From an uncultured Coriobacteriaceae bacterium (GTDB lineage: Bacteria > Actinomycetota > Coriobacteriia > Coriobacteriales > Atopobiaceae), in contig CAOJNB010000002.1 of assembly GCA_948439405.1 (NCBI GenBank), forward strand, positions 101,778 to 165,777: a stretch of 64,000 bases of DNA, given 5' to 3'. Under the pieces are notes generated by a model. The model worked only from the letters and a program-made list of their open reading frames with translations. It searched no databases and was not told the DNA's origin. Position numbers and translations under genes: made by a program. This document shows, one piece after another, positions 1 through 8,954 of this stretch. How positions within the stretch are numbered: position 1 is the first letter of the stretch; each line of letters opens with the position of its first letter.

Positions 1-3000
1 AGCTCCAGGTGCCGTCAGCACCGATGGTGATGCCCTCGGCGACCTTCGTCCCGTCGGAGCGGTAGAGGTCGAACGTGGCACCCGCGAGCGGGCTCGTCTC
101 GCCCTCGTCGTTCGTCACCGTCTTGGTGATCTCGAAGTGGCCGCGGAACACCGGGTCCTCGACCTCGACGTTGATCGTGCCGTCGGCCACCGAGCCGGAG
201 ACGGCGCCCTGCGTGGTCGAGGTGACGCTGCCGTCGGCCGCGACGGTGATCGTCACGTCCTCGGCGAGCGCGAAGCCCTCGGGCGGGTTGCTCGTCTCGC
301 GGATGACGTAGGTGCCCGCGCGCAGGCCCCAGATCTCGCCGTCGGTCTCGACGGAGCCGGTGGCGTCGGAGGGGTCGTCCGTGCCGGCCGCCCACACGCG
401 GGCGGAGGTGGTGCCGTCCTCGTCGACGGTCCACACCGCGTAGGTCCTGGAGCCGTCGGGGGAGAGCACGGTCAGCTCGACGTCGCGCGGGGCGTCGTCG
501 CCGGCCACGTCGCTCACCTTGGAGAGGGTGAGGCGGTTGGGCTCGTTGGTGATCTCGGTGCCCGTCTGCTGGTCGCCCGCGACCTGGGTGCCGTCGGCGC
601 CCTCCGTCGCGTAGACCGGGTGGAAGCCGGGCACGGTGCCGTCCTGCTCGACGGCCCAGTAGGTGTAGGGCTTGTCGTCATGGTCGGCGGCGGGCAGGTT
701 CTCGTAGGTGAAGGTCCACTCGCCCTCGGAGACCTCGGTCCAGGTGGGCTGGGCCGGCGAGCCGCCGTCGTAGGTGACCTTCTCCGGGTCGCCGCCCTCG
801 ACGCTGCGCCACAGCACCATGGTCGGGCGCGTGCCGGAGTCGAAGTCCGGGACGAGCTCGGGGGCGTCGTCGGACCACAGCTTGGTGCCGGTGAGGTCGA
901 CGGTGCGCATCTCGTTGGTGAAGGTCTGGACGGCGCCGGTCGAGGAGCCGCTCACCACGAAGTAGCGGTGCGCGGTGTCGGCGTCCGGCACCTGCGTGGC
1001 GCCCTGGACGTCATAGCCGCCCGGGACCTGCTCGACCACGCGGTACTCGTAGGTGCGGCCCTGGGTGTCGGTCTCGGGGAGGTCCTTCCAGGTGGCCGTC
1101 TCCGTGCCGTCGGTGTCGGAGATGGTGAGGCTCACCACGCCGTCGTCGATGGCGCTGTCAGCGGGCTCGGCGCCCGCCTCGACGACCCACTCCCACGGGC
1201 CGGCGGCCTCGGTGTCGGTCTCGGCGAGGCGCCGCTGCAGGAAGTACGTCACCGTCCAGGTGCCGCCGTCGGTGGGCCTGGTGCCCCAGGCGTCATCGAC
1301 GTCGGCGGCCCACGTCTTGGTGGCGGAGACGCTCGTGGAGTCGAGGGTGTTGGTAACCACGGTGCTCCAGGCGTCGTCCTTCTCGGTCGTCTCCTGGGAG
1401 GGCTGGTAGGGCCCGTAGGTCGTGTAGATGTTCGCGTCGGCGCTCTCGCTCGCCGTCGGCGGCGTGATCTCCTGGTCGCCGATCTTGGTCTCGACGACGC
1501 GGTACTCCACGGAGACGACCTGCCCGCTGGCGGACTTCACCGTGAGCGGCAGCCCGTTCCACTCGGCCTGCCAGCCGTGGTAGTAGTCGAGCGTCGCCAC
1601 GAAGGAGTCGGGCGTAAACCCGGCCGCTGCGGTGTCGTCGTCGGTCGTGCCGGCCGCGGCGTGCGCCTTGAGGAAGCCGTAGGCATCCTGCCACGGGTCG
1701 TCGCTGCCCTCGACGCGGGCCTGGACCGTCACCTCGACGGTCTCGGGTCGCAGGCCGTAGGGATCCTCGCCGTCAACCCAGGTCTTGGAGGCGGTCAGGC
1801 CGCCCTTGAGGGAGTTCACGAGGGAGAGGGAGTCGCTCGTGCCGGCAGTGGCCGAGGAGGTGCCTCTCGTCACGACGTAGGAGGACTCGTAGCCGCTCGG
1901 CAGCGTCTCCGTGACGGTGTACTCCCAGCGCTGTCCGTTGGGCGCCCACTCCTCGACGTTCTCGATCGTGAAGCTCCAGGAGCCGGCGTCGGCGTCCTTC
2001 ACCCAGCTGAGGTAGTTCGCCCCGTCCGGGTCGTCGCTCTGGAGCTCGACCTGCTCGGTCATCGGGCCGGCGGAGCGGGAGAGCGTGATCCCGATCTCGT
2101 CGGGCCTCGTCCCGAACACGTTGCCGTAGTCGTTCCAGCGCTTCGTGCCGGAGAGGTCGCAGTTCCCCTCGTCGTAGTCGTTGGCGAAGGTCACGTCGAC
2201 GACGTCGTCGTTCTTGGCCACCACGTCATCGGACATCGTGCCCGAGGGGATGCCCTCGTCCGTCTCGGCGGAGGCCTTGAGCTGGTCGCTGCCGACCTCG
2301 AGGTCGCCCATGCCGACGGTCGTCTCGTAGCCGCCTCCCAGCGGCTCCTCGGTCACGTAGTAGACCCACGGGTCGCCGGAGGGCGCGAGCATCTCGAGGT
2401 CGTCGAAGGTGCAGGTGGCCTCGGCGTTGCCGTCGCCGGAGTCGGCCGCGGCGAACTGCTCGGCCGTGATCGTGCGGGCCTCGACGAGCGCGGACTCGCT
2501 GCGCTGCCCGTCATGCTCGTAGTAGCGGTAGAGGCGGTAGGTGACGTCCGGGTAGGCGTCGCCGGCGTCGCGGCCGGAGAAGGCCTTCTTCACCGTGAGC
2601 TGGCCCGTGGGGGCCTGGTACACGTTGCGCAGGATGAAGGAGCCCGCCTCACCGTGCTGGACGACGTAGATGTTGCCGGAGACGTCATGCTGGTCGTCGG
2701 AGCCGTCCGTGATCTGGAAGCTGTCGCCCGTCGGGAAGCCGGCCCCCTCGACGCCCTCGAGGCCCCACACGACCTCGACGGCGCGGTACTCGTAGAGCCT
2801 GCCGTCCTCGGTGAAGCGCGGCAGCGGCTCGGGGTTCGCCGGCAGGCTGTCGTTGTCCCCCTTGTACTCGACGTGGTAGCTGTACTGGTTCGTCGTGACC
2901 TCCGTGAGCGTGGAGGTCTCGGCGACGTAGCCGTCCACCTTCCAGGAGCCGTCGGCCTGCCTGGTCGCCGTCATCGGCTCCCAGCTCGTGTCGCCCTTGA

Positions 3001-5821
3001 CGCGCTGCTGGATGTAGACGGTCACGTCGGGCAGGTCGTCCTGGGACACGTTGCCCGGGACGTCCTCCCACACCTTGGTGCCGTTCGCGATCACGTTGCT
3101 CGTGAGGGTGTTGACGAAGGTGCCGCCCTCCTGGATGGCCCAGCCGGTGCCGTTCTGGTCCGTGACGGGGTCGTCGGCCTCGGCGTCGGCGTCGACCTTC
3201 ACGTAGGGCGCCTCGTCCTTGTCCACGACGCCCGTGGTGTCGAACGTGACGTCGGCGTAGTTCAGGGACGCGGAGTCCGCGGCCATGGTCTCCTCGGCGT
3301 AGTACGTGTACTCGCGGCCCAGGCTGTCATAGGCCGGCAGCCCGTTGATGGTGCAGGTCTGGCCGTAGAGGTCGGCCGCGAGGTCGGAGTCCCCGCCGCC
3401 CGCGCGCGTGGAGGCCTCCCACAGGTAGTCGACGTACCCGTCGACCACCTCGGGCGTGCCGCCGTCGACCGTGCGGTACAGGGTCAGGTAGATGTCCGGG
3501 CGCTGCCCGAGCTCCTCGTAGACGTACTGGTCCTTCCACTCCTTGTGGAACTGGACGGACGTCGTGCCGGAGCGCGTGTTCGTGATTTCCCAGCTCTGCG
3601 TGTCGTGGAAGTGCAGTGCGGAGGTCTGGTAGTCGCCGACCTCGACGGAGTTATGGTAATCGCCCTGGTCGCCGACGAAGCTCTCCTCGACGGAGTAGGT
3701 CACCGAGTAGCCCTGCGCGTCGTACTTGGGCAGGCCCGCGATCACGTAGGTGCCCTTCTCCTGCGTCGTGTCGACGGTGACGCGCAGCTCGCCGCCGGTC
3801 ACCTGGACCTCGTCGGTGTTCACGTTGTACTGGCGCGCGTCGTCGCCCGTGCCGTTGAGCACCGGCAGGCGGTTGCCGGAGACCTGGACCCACACGTTGC
3901 CGTCGCCGTCGACGCTGAAGGCGCTCACCGGTCCGTTCGCGCCCTCGCAATAGACGGTGAGCACGGCGTCGGGACGGATGCCGTCAGGGTCGGTGCCGAG
4001 CCCGTCGATCCACTCCTTCGTCACGTCGAGGTCGATGATGCCGAGGCGGCGGTTGGTCACCTCGACCGAGCCCATCTCGTCGTTGCGGGTGGAGCGGACC
4101 TCGTAGACGTGCTGCGTGGTGGCCACGCGCTCGTTCTCGGGGTTGCTCCAGCCGACGTTGATCCACTCGACGTCGCCGTACTGGGCCCTGGCCTCGTCCA
4201 TCGAGACGACCGGGTACACCTTGCCGTTCTCGACGACCGAGACCTCCTCGGCGTAGAAGTCGTCCTGGTCGAGGTTGCCGATGCCCACGCCGACCTCGGC
4301 GTACCAGGAGTTGGCGGCCGAGAGCTCGATGTTGGAGGCGACGAGCTGGCCCTCGCGGTACGAGACGCGCGGGTCCCCGTTCTCGTCGAGCGTCTGCGAC
4401 TGCATGTCGTGCGCCGCGTACAGGTTCACGATGACGGACGGGCGGTGCACGTCGTCGTCGCCGTCGAGCCAGCGCTTCGTGATGCGGATCTCGGAGCTCT
4501 CGCCCTCGGCGATGTGGTTGTCGATGCGCGTGGTCGCGGTGTCCGGGTCGTAGGTGCGCGTGGCGTACCAGCCGTCCTTCTGGGTCTCGAGGACGAGGTA
4601 GTTGTAGCGGGCGCCGGACTCGGAGTACTTCGGGAGCTCGAAGTCGATGTGGTAGGGGCTCGTCTCCTGGTAGGTCGCGCCCTCGAGGCCGGGGATCTCG
4701 GTCGGGGCGGCGTCGATCTCGCCGTCCATCTCGAAGGTACCGATCAGCTCGTTGTCGCGGAACAGCTGGATGCGGGCGATGCCGTCGTTGTCCACGTCGG
4801 CGTACTCCTCGCCCGTGAGGTCGGGCCTCACCTGGGCCATGCTGCCGTCGGGCTGCTCCCAGTACTTGTCGACGTGCTCCTCGGTGGTGTTCTGGAACGT
4901 GTTCGTGATCGTGGTCGTGCCGTCGTCGTTGACCGTCGGCGTCGAGACGAAGGAGAGCTGCTCCTGCTCGCCGGTGGTCGACGTCACCGTGAGCTCGAAG
5001 GAGGCGCTGCCGTCTTCGTTCTCGCGGAAGTTCGTGTCCTGGCCGCCGAACGCGACGCCCGTCTCGACCCAGCGGTACTCGAGCTCGTGGCCGTTCTCGT
5101 CGTAGCGGTCGAAGGTGCCCGAGAACTGCTTGGTGAGCGTCTCGGCGTGCCAGCCCGTCAGGGTGACGGTGCCGTCCGCGCCCCCGACGTCCTGCCACTC
5201 CTCGTCGCTGCCGGCGTGCCGCCACTGCGCCGTGAAGGTGCACGTGACGTCGGTGAGGCTGTCCTGGAAGGCGCTGATGACCCACGTCTTTCGCCCCTCG
5301 ACCGTCACTTGGCCGGTCCTGCGGTTCGTGACGGTGGCGCCGTTGTAGATGAAGCGGTCGTTGGAGGGACGGGTCGCCTGGCGGTCGTAGTAGACCGGGT
5401 CGTCGTTCGAGTCGAGGTAGTTCGGGCCCGTGTCGCCGGACACGGCGCCGTCAGCCCCGATCGTGCCGTAGACGATCTCGTAGCCCGAGACGGCGTCCTC
5501 GCGCAGCGCGTAGACGTAGGGGTAGCCGTCCGGGTCGTAGCGGTCGAGGAAGCGCTCGCCCTCGGCGATGCCGTACTTCTCGCGCAGCATCGCGTCGAGG
5601 TCGACGTTCGTGTCGGAGCCGGCAGGCAGCGTCAGGGTCACGAACTCCTCGCTACCCTCCTTGTTGACGAGGGTGGCCTGCGTCGCGGTCGCCGGGCTGC
5701 CGCCGTTGGTGGAGTAGCGCCACAGCGTGTAGGTGACGGCCGGGCGCTGCGAGGCGTCCCCGTCGTCGGCCCACACCTTGTCGGCGGAGTAGGTCGTCAG
5801 GCCGCTGTGGCGCAGCGTCAT
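1..5821 (-). CDS. Giant Cna-B repeat surface adhesin, downstream fragment (3' end outside window)
   Basis: This frame is open from an ATG at 5821 to the left edge of the window, about 1940 codons, with no stop seen. It is a string of roughly a dozen Cna-B-type (prealbumin-like) domains. Each opens with a K-x-W element followed by a D/RP motif (for example VTKEWIDG, HKEWKDQ, TKRWNDYG, SKTWVDGED, TKLWSDDA) and closes with V/I-T-N-x-R/T (VTNRR, ITNTRSG, VTNTLD). Nearest the edge, a SpaA-like unit (SPLAGATFDLYR) begins. Such domains form rigid stalks in Gram-positive surface proteins and pilins, often with isopeptide crosslinks. A C-terminal sortase signal is expected beyond the edge but cannot be seen. 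There is no signal peptide in this frame. The ATG overlaps the stop of the upstream fragment (ATGA), and the text reads as a direct continuation of it, so I take the two as one frameshifted gene. Confidence 0.85.
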   Translation of the reverse strand, partial: MTLRHSGLTTYSADKVWADDGDASQRPAVTYTLWRYSTNGGSPATATQATLVNKEGSEEFVTLTLPAGSDTNVDLDAMLREKYGIAEGERFLDRYDPDGYPYVYALREDAVSGYEIVYGTIGADGAVSGDTGPNYLDSNDDPVYYDRQATRPSNDRFIYNGATVTNRRTGQVTVEGRKTWVISAFQDSLTDVTCTFTAQWRHAGSDEEWQDVGGADGTVTLTGWHAETLTKQFSGTFDRYDENGHELEYRWVETGVAFGGQDTNFRENEDGSASFELTVTSTTGEQEQLSFVSTPTVNDDGTTTITNTFQNTTEEHVDKYWEQPDGSMAQVRPDLTGEEYADVDNDGIARIQLFRDNELIGTFEMDGEIDAAPTEIPGLEGATYQETSPYHIDFELPKYSESGARYNYLVLETQKDGWYATRTYDPDTATTRIDNHIAEGESSEIRITKRWLDGDDDVHRPSVIVNLYAAHDMQSQTLDENGDPRVSYREGQLVASNIELSAANSWYAEVGVGIGNLDQDDFYAEEVSVVENGKVYPVVSMDEARAQYGDVEWINVGWSNPENERVATTQHVYEVRSTRNDEMGSVEVTNRRLGIIDLDVTKEWIDGLGTDPDGIRPDAVLTVYCEGANGPVSAFSVDGDGNVWVQVSGNRLPVLNGTGDDARQYNVNTDEVQVTGGELRVTVDTTQEKGTYVIAGLPKYDAQGYSVTYSVEESFVGDQGDYHNSVEVGDYQTSALHFHDTQSWEITNTRSGTTSVQFHKEWKDQYVYEELGQRPDIYLTLYRTVDGGTPEVVDGYVDYLWEASTRAGGGDSDLAADLYGQTCTINGLPAYDSLGREYTYYAEETMAADSASLNYADVTFDTTGVVDKDEAPYVKVDADAEADDPVTDQNGTGWAIQEGGTFVNTLTSNVIANGTKVWEDVPGNVSQDDLPDVTVYIQQRVKGDTSWEPMTATRQADGSWKVDGYVAETSTLTEVTTNQYSYHVEYKGDNDSLPANPEPLPRFTEDGRLYEYRAVEVVWGLEGVEGAGFPTGDSFQITDGSDDQHDVSGNIYVVQHGEAGSFILRNVYQAPTGQLTVKKAFSGRDAGDAYPDVTYRLYRYYEHDGQRSESALVEARTITAEQFAAADSGDGNAEATCTFDDLEMLAPSGDPWVYYVTEEPLGGGYETTVGMGDLEVGSDQLKASAETDEGIPSGTMSDDVVAKNDDVVDVTFANDYDEGNCDLSGTKRWNDYGNVFGTRPDEIGITLSRSAGPMTEQVELQSDDPDGANYLSWVKDADAGSWSFTIENVEEWAPNGQRWEYTVTETLPSGYESSYVVTRGTSSATAGTSDSLSLVNSLKGGLTASKTWVDGEDPYGLRPETVEVTVQARVEGSDDPWQDAYGFLKAHAAAGTTDDDTAAAGFTPDSFVATLDYYHGWQAEWNGLPLTVKSASGQVVSVEYRVVETKIGDQEITPPTASESADANIYTTYGPYQPSQETTEKDDAWSTVVTNTLDSTSVSATKTWAADVDDAWGTRPTDGGTWTVTYFLQRRLAETDTEAAGPWEWVVEAGAEPADSAIDDGVVSLTISDTDGTETATWKDLPETDTQGRTYEYRVVEQVPGGYDVQGATQVPDADTAHRYFVVSGSSTGAVQTFTNEMRTVDLTGTKLWSDDAPELVPDFDSGTRPTMVLWRSVEGGDPEKVTYDGGSPAQPTWTEVSEGEWTFTYENLPAADHDDKPYTYWAVEQDGTVPGFHPVYATEGADGTQVAGDQQTGTEITNEPNRLTLSKVSDVAGDDAPRDVELTVLSPDGSRTYAVWTVDEDGTTSARVWAAGTDDPSDATGSVETDGEIWGLRAGTYVIRETSNPPEGFALAEDVTITVAADGSVTSTTQGAVSGSVADGTINVEVEDPVFRGHFEITKTVTNDEGETSPLAGATFDLYRSDGTKVAEGITIGADGTWS

Positions 5822-7938
5822 CGTGCCGCGGAGTAGACGGCGTTGGTCGATGACCCGTGGTTCGGCGCCGCGGAGTTGTCGTAGGTGGCCTGGTAGTAGT
5901 CGCTGCCGGTCTGGGCGCCCGTGTAGGCGATCGAGTAGACGATGGGCTTGTTGTGCTGGTCGTAGCGCGGAAGGCGCCCGCTGATGACGGCGCCGGTGTC
6001 GGTGAGCTCGAGCTTGAGGTCGCCGCTCGCGATGAGGTCCCTCAGGGAGGGCGGCTGCTCCTGGATGACGCCGTCGATCGTGGCGGACACCATGAAGGCG
6101 TCCTCGGGCAGGCTCGCGAGGAGCTCCGGGAAGTCGTCGTCGCCGATCTTGGCCACGATGTCGAACTGGAGGTCGTAGGTCAGCAGCTGGTAGACGACGA
6201 GGCTGCCGTCCTCGGCGTAGCCGGAGCCCGTGCCGCGGAAGTAGCCGTCGATCTGCCCGTCGCCCTTGGCGCCCGTCCTGTCGGCGAGGCGCCAGGAGAC
6301 GGACACCTGGGAGCCGGCCACGGTCTCCGTCTTGGTGAGCACGTTGCCGTCCACGTCGTAGACGGGCTTCGTGACCTCGTTGCCCTGGGCGTCGACGTAG
6401 TAGGTCCGCTGCGTCTCCACGTTCGTGGGCAGCCCGCCCGTGGTGATCGAGTAGACGTTGCCGGCCGCGCTCCCGCTCACGAGGGGGGTCGGCAGCTGGT
6501 CCTGGGTGAGGTGCAGCAGCTCGGAGGCCTTCTGCGTGAGGTTGCCGTCGGCGTCCACGAGGTCGTACCAGGTCGTGCCGTCGACCGTGAACTGCGGCAT
6601 CATGCCGGCCACGATCGAGTCGAGCGAGGGGCGAGACGCGGAGTTGTTGTCGCCCCACGTGATTGAGCCCTTCGCGTGCTCGACGAAGTCGGTGGCGACG
6701 GTCACGGTGCCGACGCCGTCCGTGTTGAGGGCGAGCATGCCCGCGGCGAGGACCGCGTTCGCGACCTGCTCGTCCGTCATGCCCTCGGTGCCGGCGAGCT
6801 CCTCCTCGCCGTCCTGGCCCTCGTCCTCGGGCATGGCGACGCCGAGGGTCGCGGCGACGTCCGCCGCGGAGGGGATGGCGAGCGTGGCCGTCTGGGCGGT
6901 GCCGTCGGCGCCGGTCTGCAGGGTCCAGGAGACCTGGGAGGCCTCCTCGCCGAAGGCGGAGGCGTCGACGCGCACACCGAGGTCGACGCTCGCCTCGAGC
7001 GTCGCGAGGACGGGGGTCTCGGAGCCCTTGGCGACCTCGCCCACGGCGTAGGAGGTGCCGGTGGCCGTGTCGACGGGGGCCTGGAACTCGATGACGAGCG
7101 AGCCGCCCTGGACGCGGGCGGTGCCGATCCTGGTCGAGGTGGCGGTGCCGTCCTCGGCGCGCTGCCAGACGTCGACGGTCGCGCCCTCCTCGGCGGTGAC
7201 GCCCTCGGGCAGGGGCACCGTCACGGTGTCGCCCGCGATGACGGAGGCGTACAGGGTGCCGTCGAGGGAGGTCGACGCCGTCGGGTCGAGGCTCAGGGTG
7301 AGGTTCAGGGTCGCGGGGACGCCGTCGGCGAGCGCGGAGCCGATCAGCTGGGCGAGCGGGGCGTCGGGGTCCTCGTCGAGCGCGGTCTGCAGCGCGGAGG
7401 CGGCCGCCTCGTCGGCGGCGAAGGTCAGCCCCTCGCTCGCGAGCTCGAGGGCGTCCGTGTCGCCCTCCCAGGCGCGCGGCGCGGTGCGCTCGGCCTTCGT
7501 CTCGGCCTCGGGGGTGGCGGGGGTGCCGGGGGTCTCGGTCTCGGGGGCGGGGGTGGTCCCCTCGTCCGAGGCGCCGCCGGTCGCGGGGGTCGCGGTCTGC
7601 GACGGGGTCGTCGACTCGGGCGTCGTCGACGGGTCGGCGGTCGTCGTCGACGCGTCGGTCGTCGGCGTCGTAGACGGGTCGGGCGTCGTGGGCTCCTGCG
7701 GCGTCACGACGGTCGTCGCGCCGTCGCCGTCCTGGGTCCCGTCGCCCGTGACGGGCGTCGTCTGCTGGCCCGTGTCGCCGACGGCCGCGTAGACGAGCCC
7801 CGTGCTCATCGCCGTCGAGAGCACGAGGACGAGGACGAGCAGGGCGCGGGCGACGCGCGGCATGAGCTCGCGCGCGGCGCGCCTGACCCTCCTCGAAACG
7901 CGGCGGGCCTTCGTTCCGTTCGACATGAAGCGCTTCAT
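5818..7938 (-). CDS. Giant Cna-B surface adhesin, N-terminal fragment ended by a frameshift
   Basis: This 706-residue fragment is the exported N-terminus of the surface protein. Residues 1-51 form a long signal peptide: an Arg-rich n-region, a hydrophobic core (ALLVLVLVLSTAMSTGL) and likely cleavage after VYA. A Thr/Pro/Ser/Glu-rich linker runs to about residue 150, followed by a large adhesin-like region that resembles the N-terminal head of Coriobacteriia Cna-B proteins. The protein stops at SAAR just where a Cna-B unit should start. Adding one base at TCC-GCGGCACG gives S-G-G-T-M-T-L-R, which runs straight into the downstream frame. The start at 7938 is chosen because it is followed by the signal peptide and preceded, 7 nt away, by a G-run ribosome site. 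An in-frame ATG at 7995 would put that G-run inside the gene. Confidence 0.85.
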   Translation of the reverse strand: MKRFMSNGTKARRVSRRVRRAARELMPRVARALLVLVLVLSTAMSTGLVYAAVGDTGQQTTPVTGDGTQDGDGATTVVTPQEPTTPDPSTTPTTDASTTTADPSTTPESTTPSQTATPATGGASDEGTTPAPETETPGTPATPEAETKAERTAPRAWEGDTDALELASEGLTFAADEAAASALQTALDEDPDAPLAQLIGSALADGVPATLNLTLSLDPTASTSLDGTLYASVIAGDTVTVPLPEGVTAEEGATVDVWQRAEDGTATSTRIGTARVQGGSLVIEFQAPVDTATGTSYAVGEVAKGSETPVLATLEASVDLGVRVDASAFGEEASQVSWTLQTGADGTAQTATLAIPSAADVAATLGVAMPEDEGQDGEEELAGTEGMTDEQVANAVLAAGMLALNTDGVGTVTVATDFVEHAKGSITWGDNNSASRPSLDSIVAGMMPQFTVDGTTWYDLVDADGNLTQKASELLHLTQDQLPTPLVSGSAAGNVYSITTGGLPTNVETQRTYYVDAQGNEVTKPVYDVDGNVLTKTETVAGSQVSVSWRLADRTGAKGDGQIDGYFRGTGSGYAEDGSLVVYQLLTYDLQFDIVAKIGDDDFPELLASLPEDAFMVSATIDGVIQEQPPSLRDLIASGDLKLELTDTGAVISGRLPRYDQHNKPIVYSIAYTGAQTGSDYYQATYDNSAAPNHGSSTNAVYSAAR

Positions 7939-7960
7939 CGAGCTACCCCCCCCCAGCCGT
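7939..7960 (-). promoter_or_regulatory. Nine-G homopolymer serving as ribosome binding site of the adhesin
   Basis: On the coding strand a run of nine G (7946-7954) is followed by TAGCTCG and the ATG at 7938. A spacing of 7 nt places the G-run exactly where a Shine-Dalgarno sequence should be, and no other GGAGG-like site is present. A homopolymer of this length can gain or lose bases by slippage, which would change ribosome binding or spacing. The position and length are seen; phase variation is an inference. Confidence 0.6.
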
Positions 7961-8087
7961 TTTCGACTGCGTCGGCAGGCGCACCGTCGATGCACGGTTG
8001 AGGTCCGTTTGATGTGCGACTATACCCACCGGGACGCGCCAGCCCCGGCAAGGGGATACAACTGTTCGCTCATGCTAACAGAAGGCT

Positions 8088-8112
8088 GACGCCGCGACCA
8101 GGTCACGGCGTC
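8088..8112 (-). terminator. Hairpin after the HAD phosphatase array
   Basis: GACGCCG (8088-8094) and CGGCGTC (8106-8112) form a perfect 7-bp stem about 30 nt past the last phosphatase gene, read on the minus strand. The following tract has only scattered T, so this is a weak intrinsic terminator candidate. The rest of the gap to 7938 holds a TATAGT hexamer (near 8020) that could be a -10 element for the adhesin, with no clear -35. Confidence 0.35.
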
Positions 8113-8141
8113 GAACCGGGGCGAGCGGCGCGGAGGGGTCC

Positions 8142-8954
8142 CTAGCGGCCCCGGGCCTCCCGCGCCTCCGCGGCGATCCTGGCCATCTCGGCCTGCACCG
8201 CGTGCTCCGCGTTGGTGCCCAGCACCCGCTCCGCGAACGAGCGCAGCACGTAGCAGGCGTTCGCCATCGCGAAGGGGTGGCCCACGTAGCGCAGCATCTC
8301 GTAGTCGTTCATCGAGTCGCCGTAGGCGGCCATGTCCTCGGCGCGGATCTTCAGCCTGCGCCCGATCGTGCGCAGGCCGGAGGCCTTCGAGACGCCGCGC
8401 GGCATCACGTCGATGCAGTCGGGGCTGTAGGGCAGGAAGGTCAGCTCGTCGCCGAGCTCGCTGGTGAGCGAGAAGATGATGTCGGTCGTCTCCTCGGCGC
8501 GGTCCACCGGAATCACGATCTTGAAGATCTCGTCGTCGGGGACCTCGCTCACGTTGCGCTCGTACTCGCCCTCCTCGCCCGGGGGAGGCCCGAACGGGGG
8601 CCGCCAGTTCAGCTCGGTCACGTAGCGGTGCTCCGCGCCGTGCAGCATGAGGTGGGCACAGGAGATGCGGTCGCAGAACTCCTTGAGCCGGCACACGACG
8701 TCGTGGTCGAAGGTGAGGTCCTCGAGCACGCGTCCGTCGCAGACGACCTGGGTCCCGTTCGAGGCCACGTAGTCGATCTCGTCCGCGTAGTCGCCCCAGA
8801 AGGCGCGCAGCGTGTCGTGGCGGCGCCCGGAGCTCACCACGAAGCGGACGCCCGCGTCGCGCAGCTCGTCGATGAGCCCGTAGGTCTCCGGGGGAATCCG
8901 CGAGTCCTCGTCCAGCAGCGTGCCGTCCATGTCCACCGCGACGAGCCTGATCAT
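8142..8954 (-). CDS. Cof-type HAD-IIB phosphatase (array member 8 of 8, distal)
   Basis: A 270-residue sugar-phosphate or cofactor phosphatase of the haloacid dehalogenase superfamily, subfamily IIB. All four catalytic motifs are present: nucleophile D8 and acid D10 in DMDGTLLDE, S42 in SSGRR, K190 in GVSKASG, and D213/D217 in YGDSMND. The middle third (about 85-185) is the C2 cap that selects substrate, and it differs strongly from its neighbours. This is the last gene of the operon. Its ATG overlaps the previous stop by 4 nt, with GGGGGAG upstream. Unlike most members it lacks the GVQRDMRR-type tail and instead ends in an Ala/Glu/Arg-rich helix. The substrate cannot be told from sequence. 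Confidence 0.93.
   Translation of the reverse strand: MIRLVAVDMDGTLLDEDSRIPPETYGLIDELRDAGVRFVVSSGRRHDTLRAFWGDYADEIDYVASNGTQVVCDGRVLEDLTFDHDVVCRLKEFCDRISCAHLMLHGAEHRYVTELNWRPPFGPPPGEEGEYERNVSEVPDDEIFKIVIPVDRAEETTDIIFSLTSELGDELTFLPYSPDCIDVMPRGVSKASGLRTIGRRLKIRAEDMAAYGDSMNDYEMLRYVGHPFAMANACYVLRSFAERVLGTNAEHAVQAEMARIAAEAREARGR

Noticed and set aside
3984..5285. Minus-strand 433-codon frame inside the adhesin region
   Set aside because: Arg/His-rich text in the wrong frame; the Cna-B signatures are in the neighbouring frame of the same strand.
137..5836. A 1899-codon open frame on the plus strand over the adhesin
   Set aside because: It is antisense to a clear Cna-B repeat protein; its translation is low-complexity (Val, Gly, Arg, Asp-rich) as expected of a shadow frame in GC-rich DNA.
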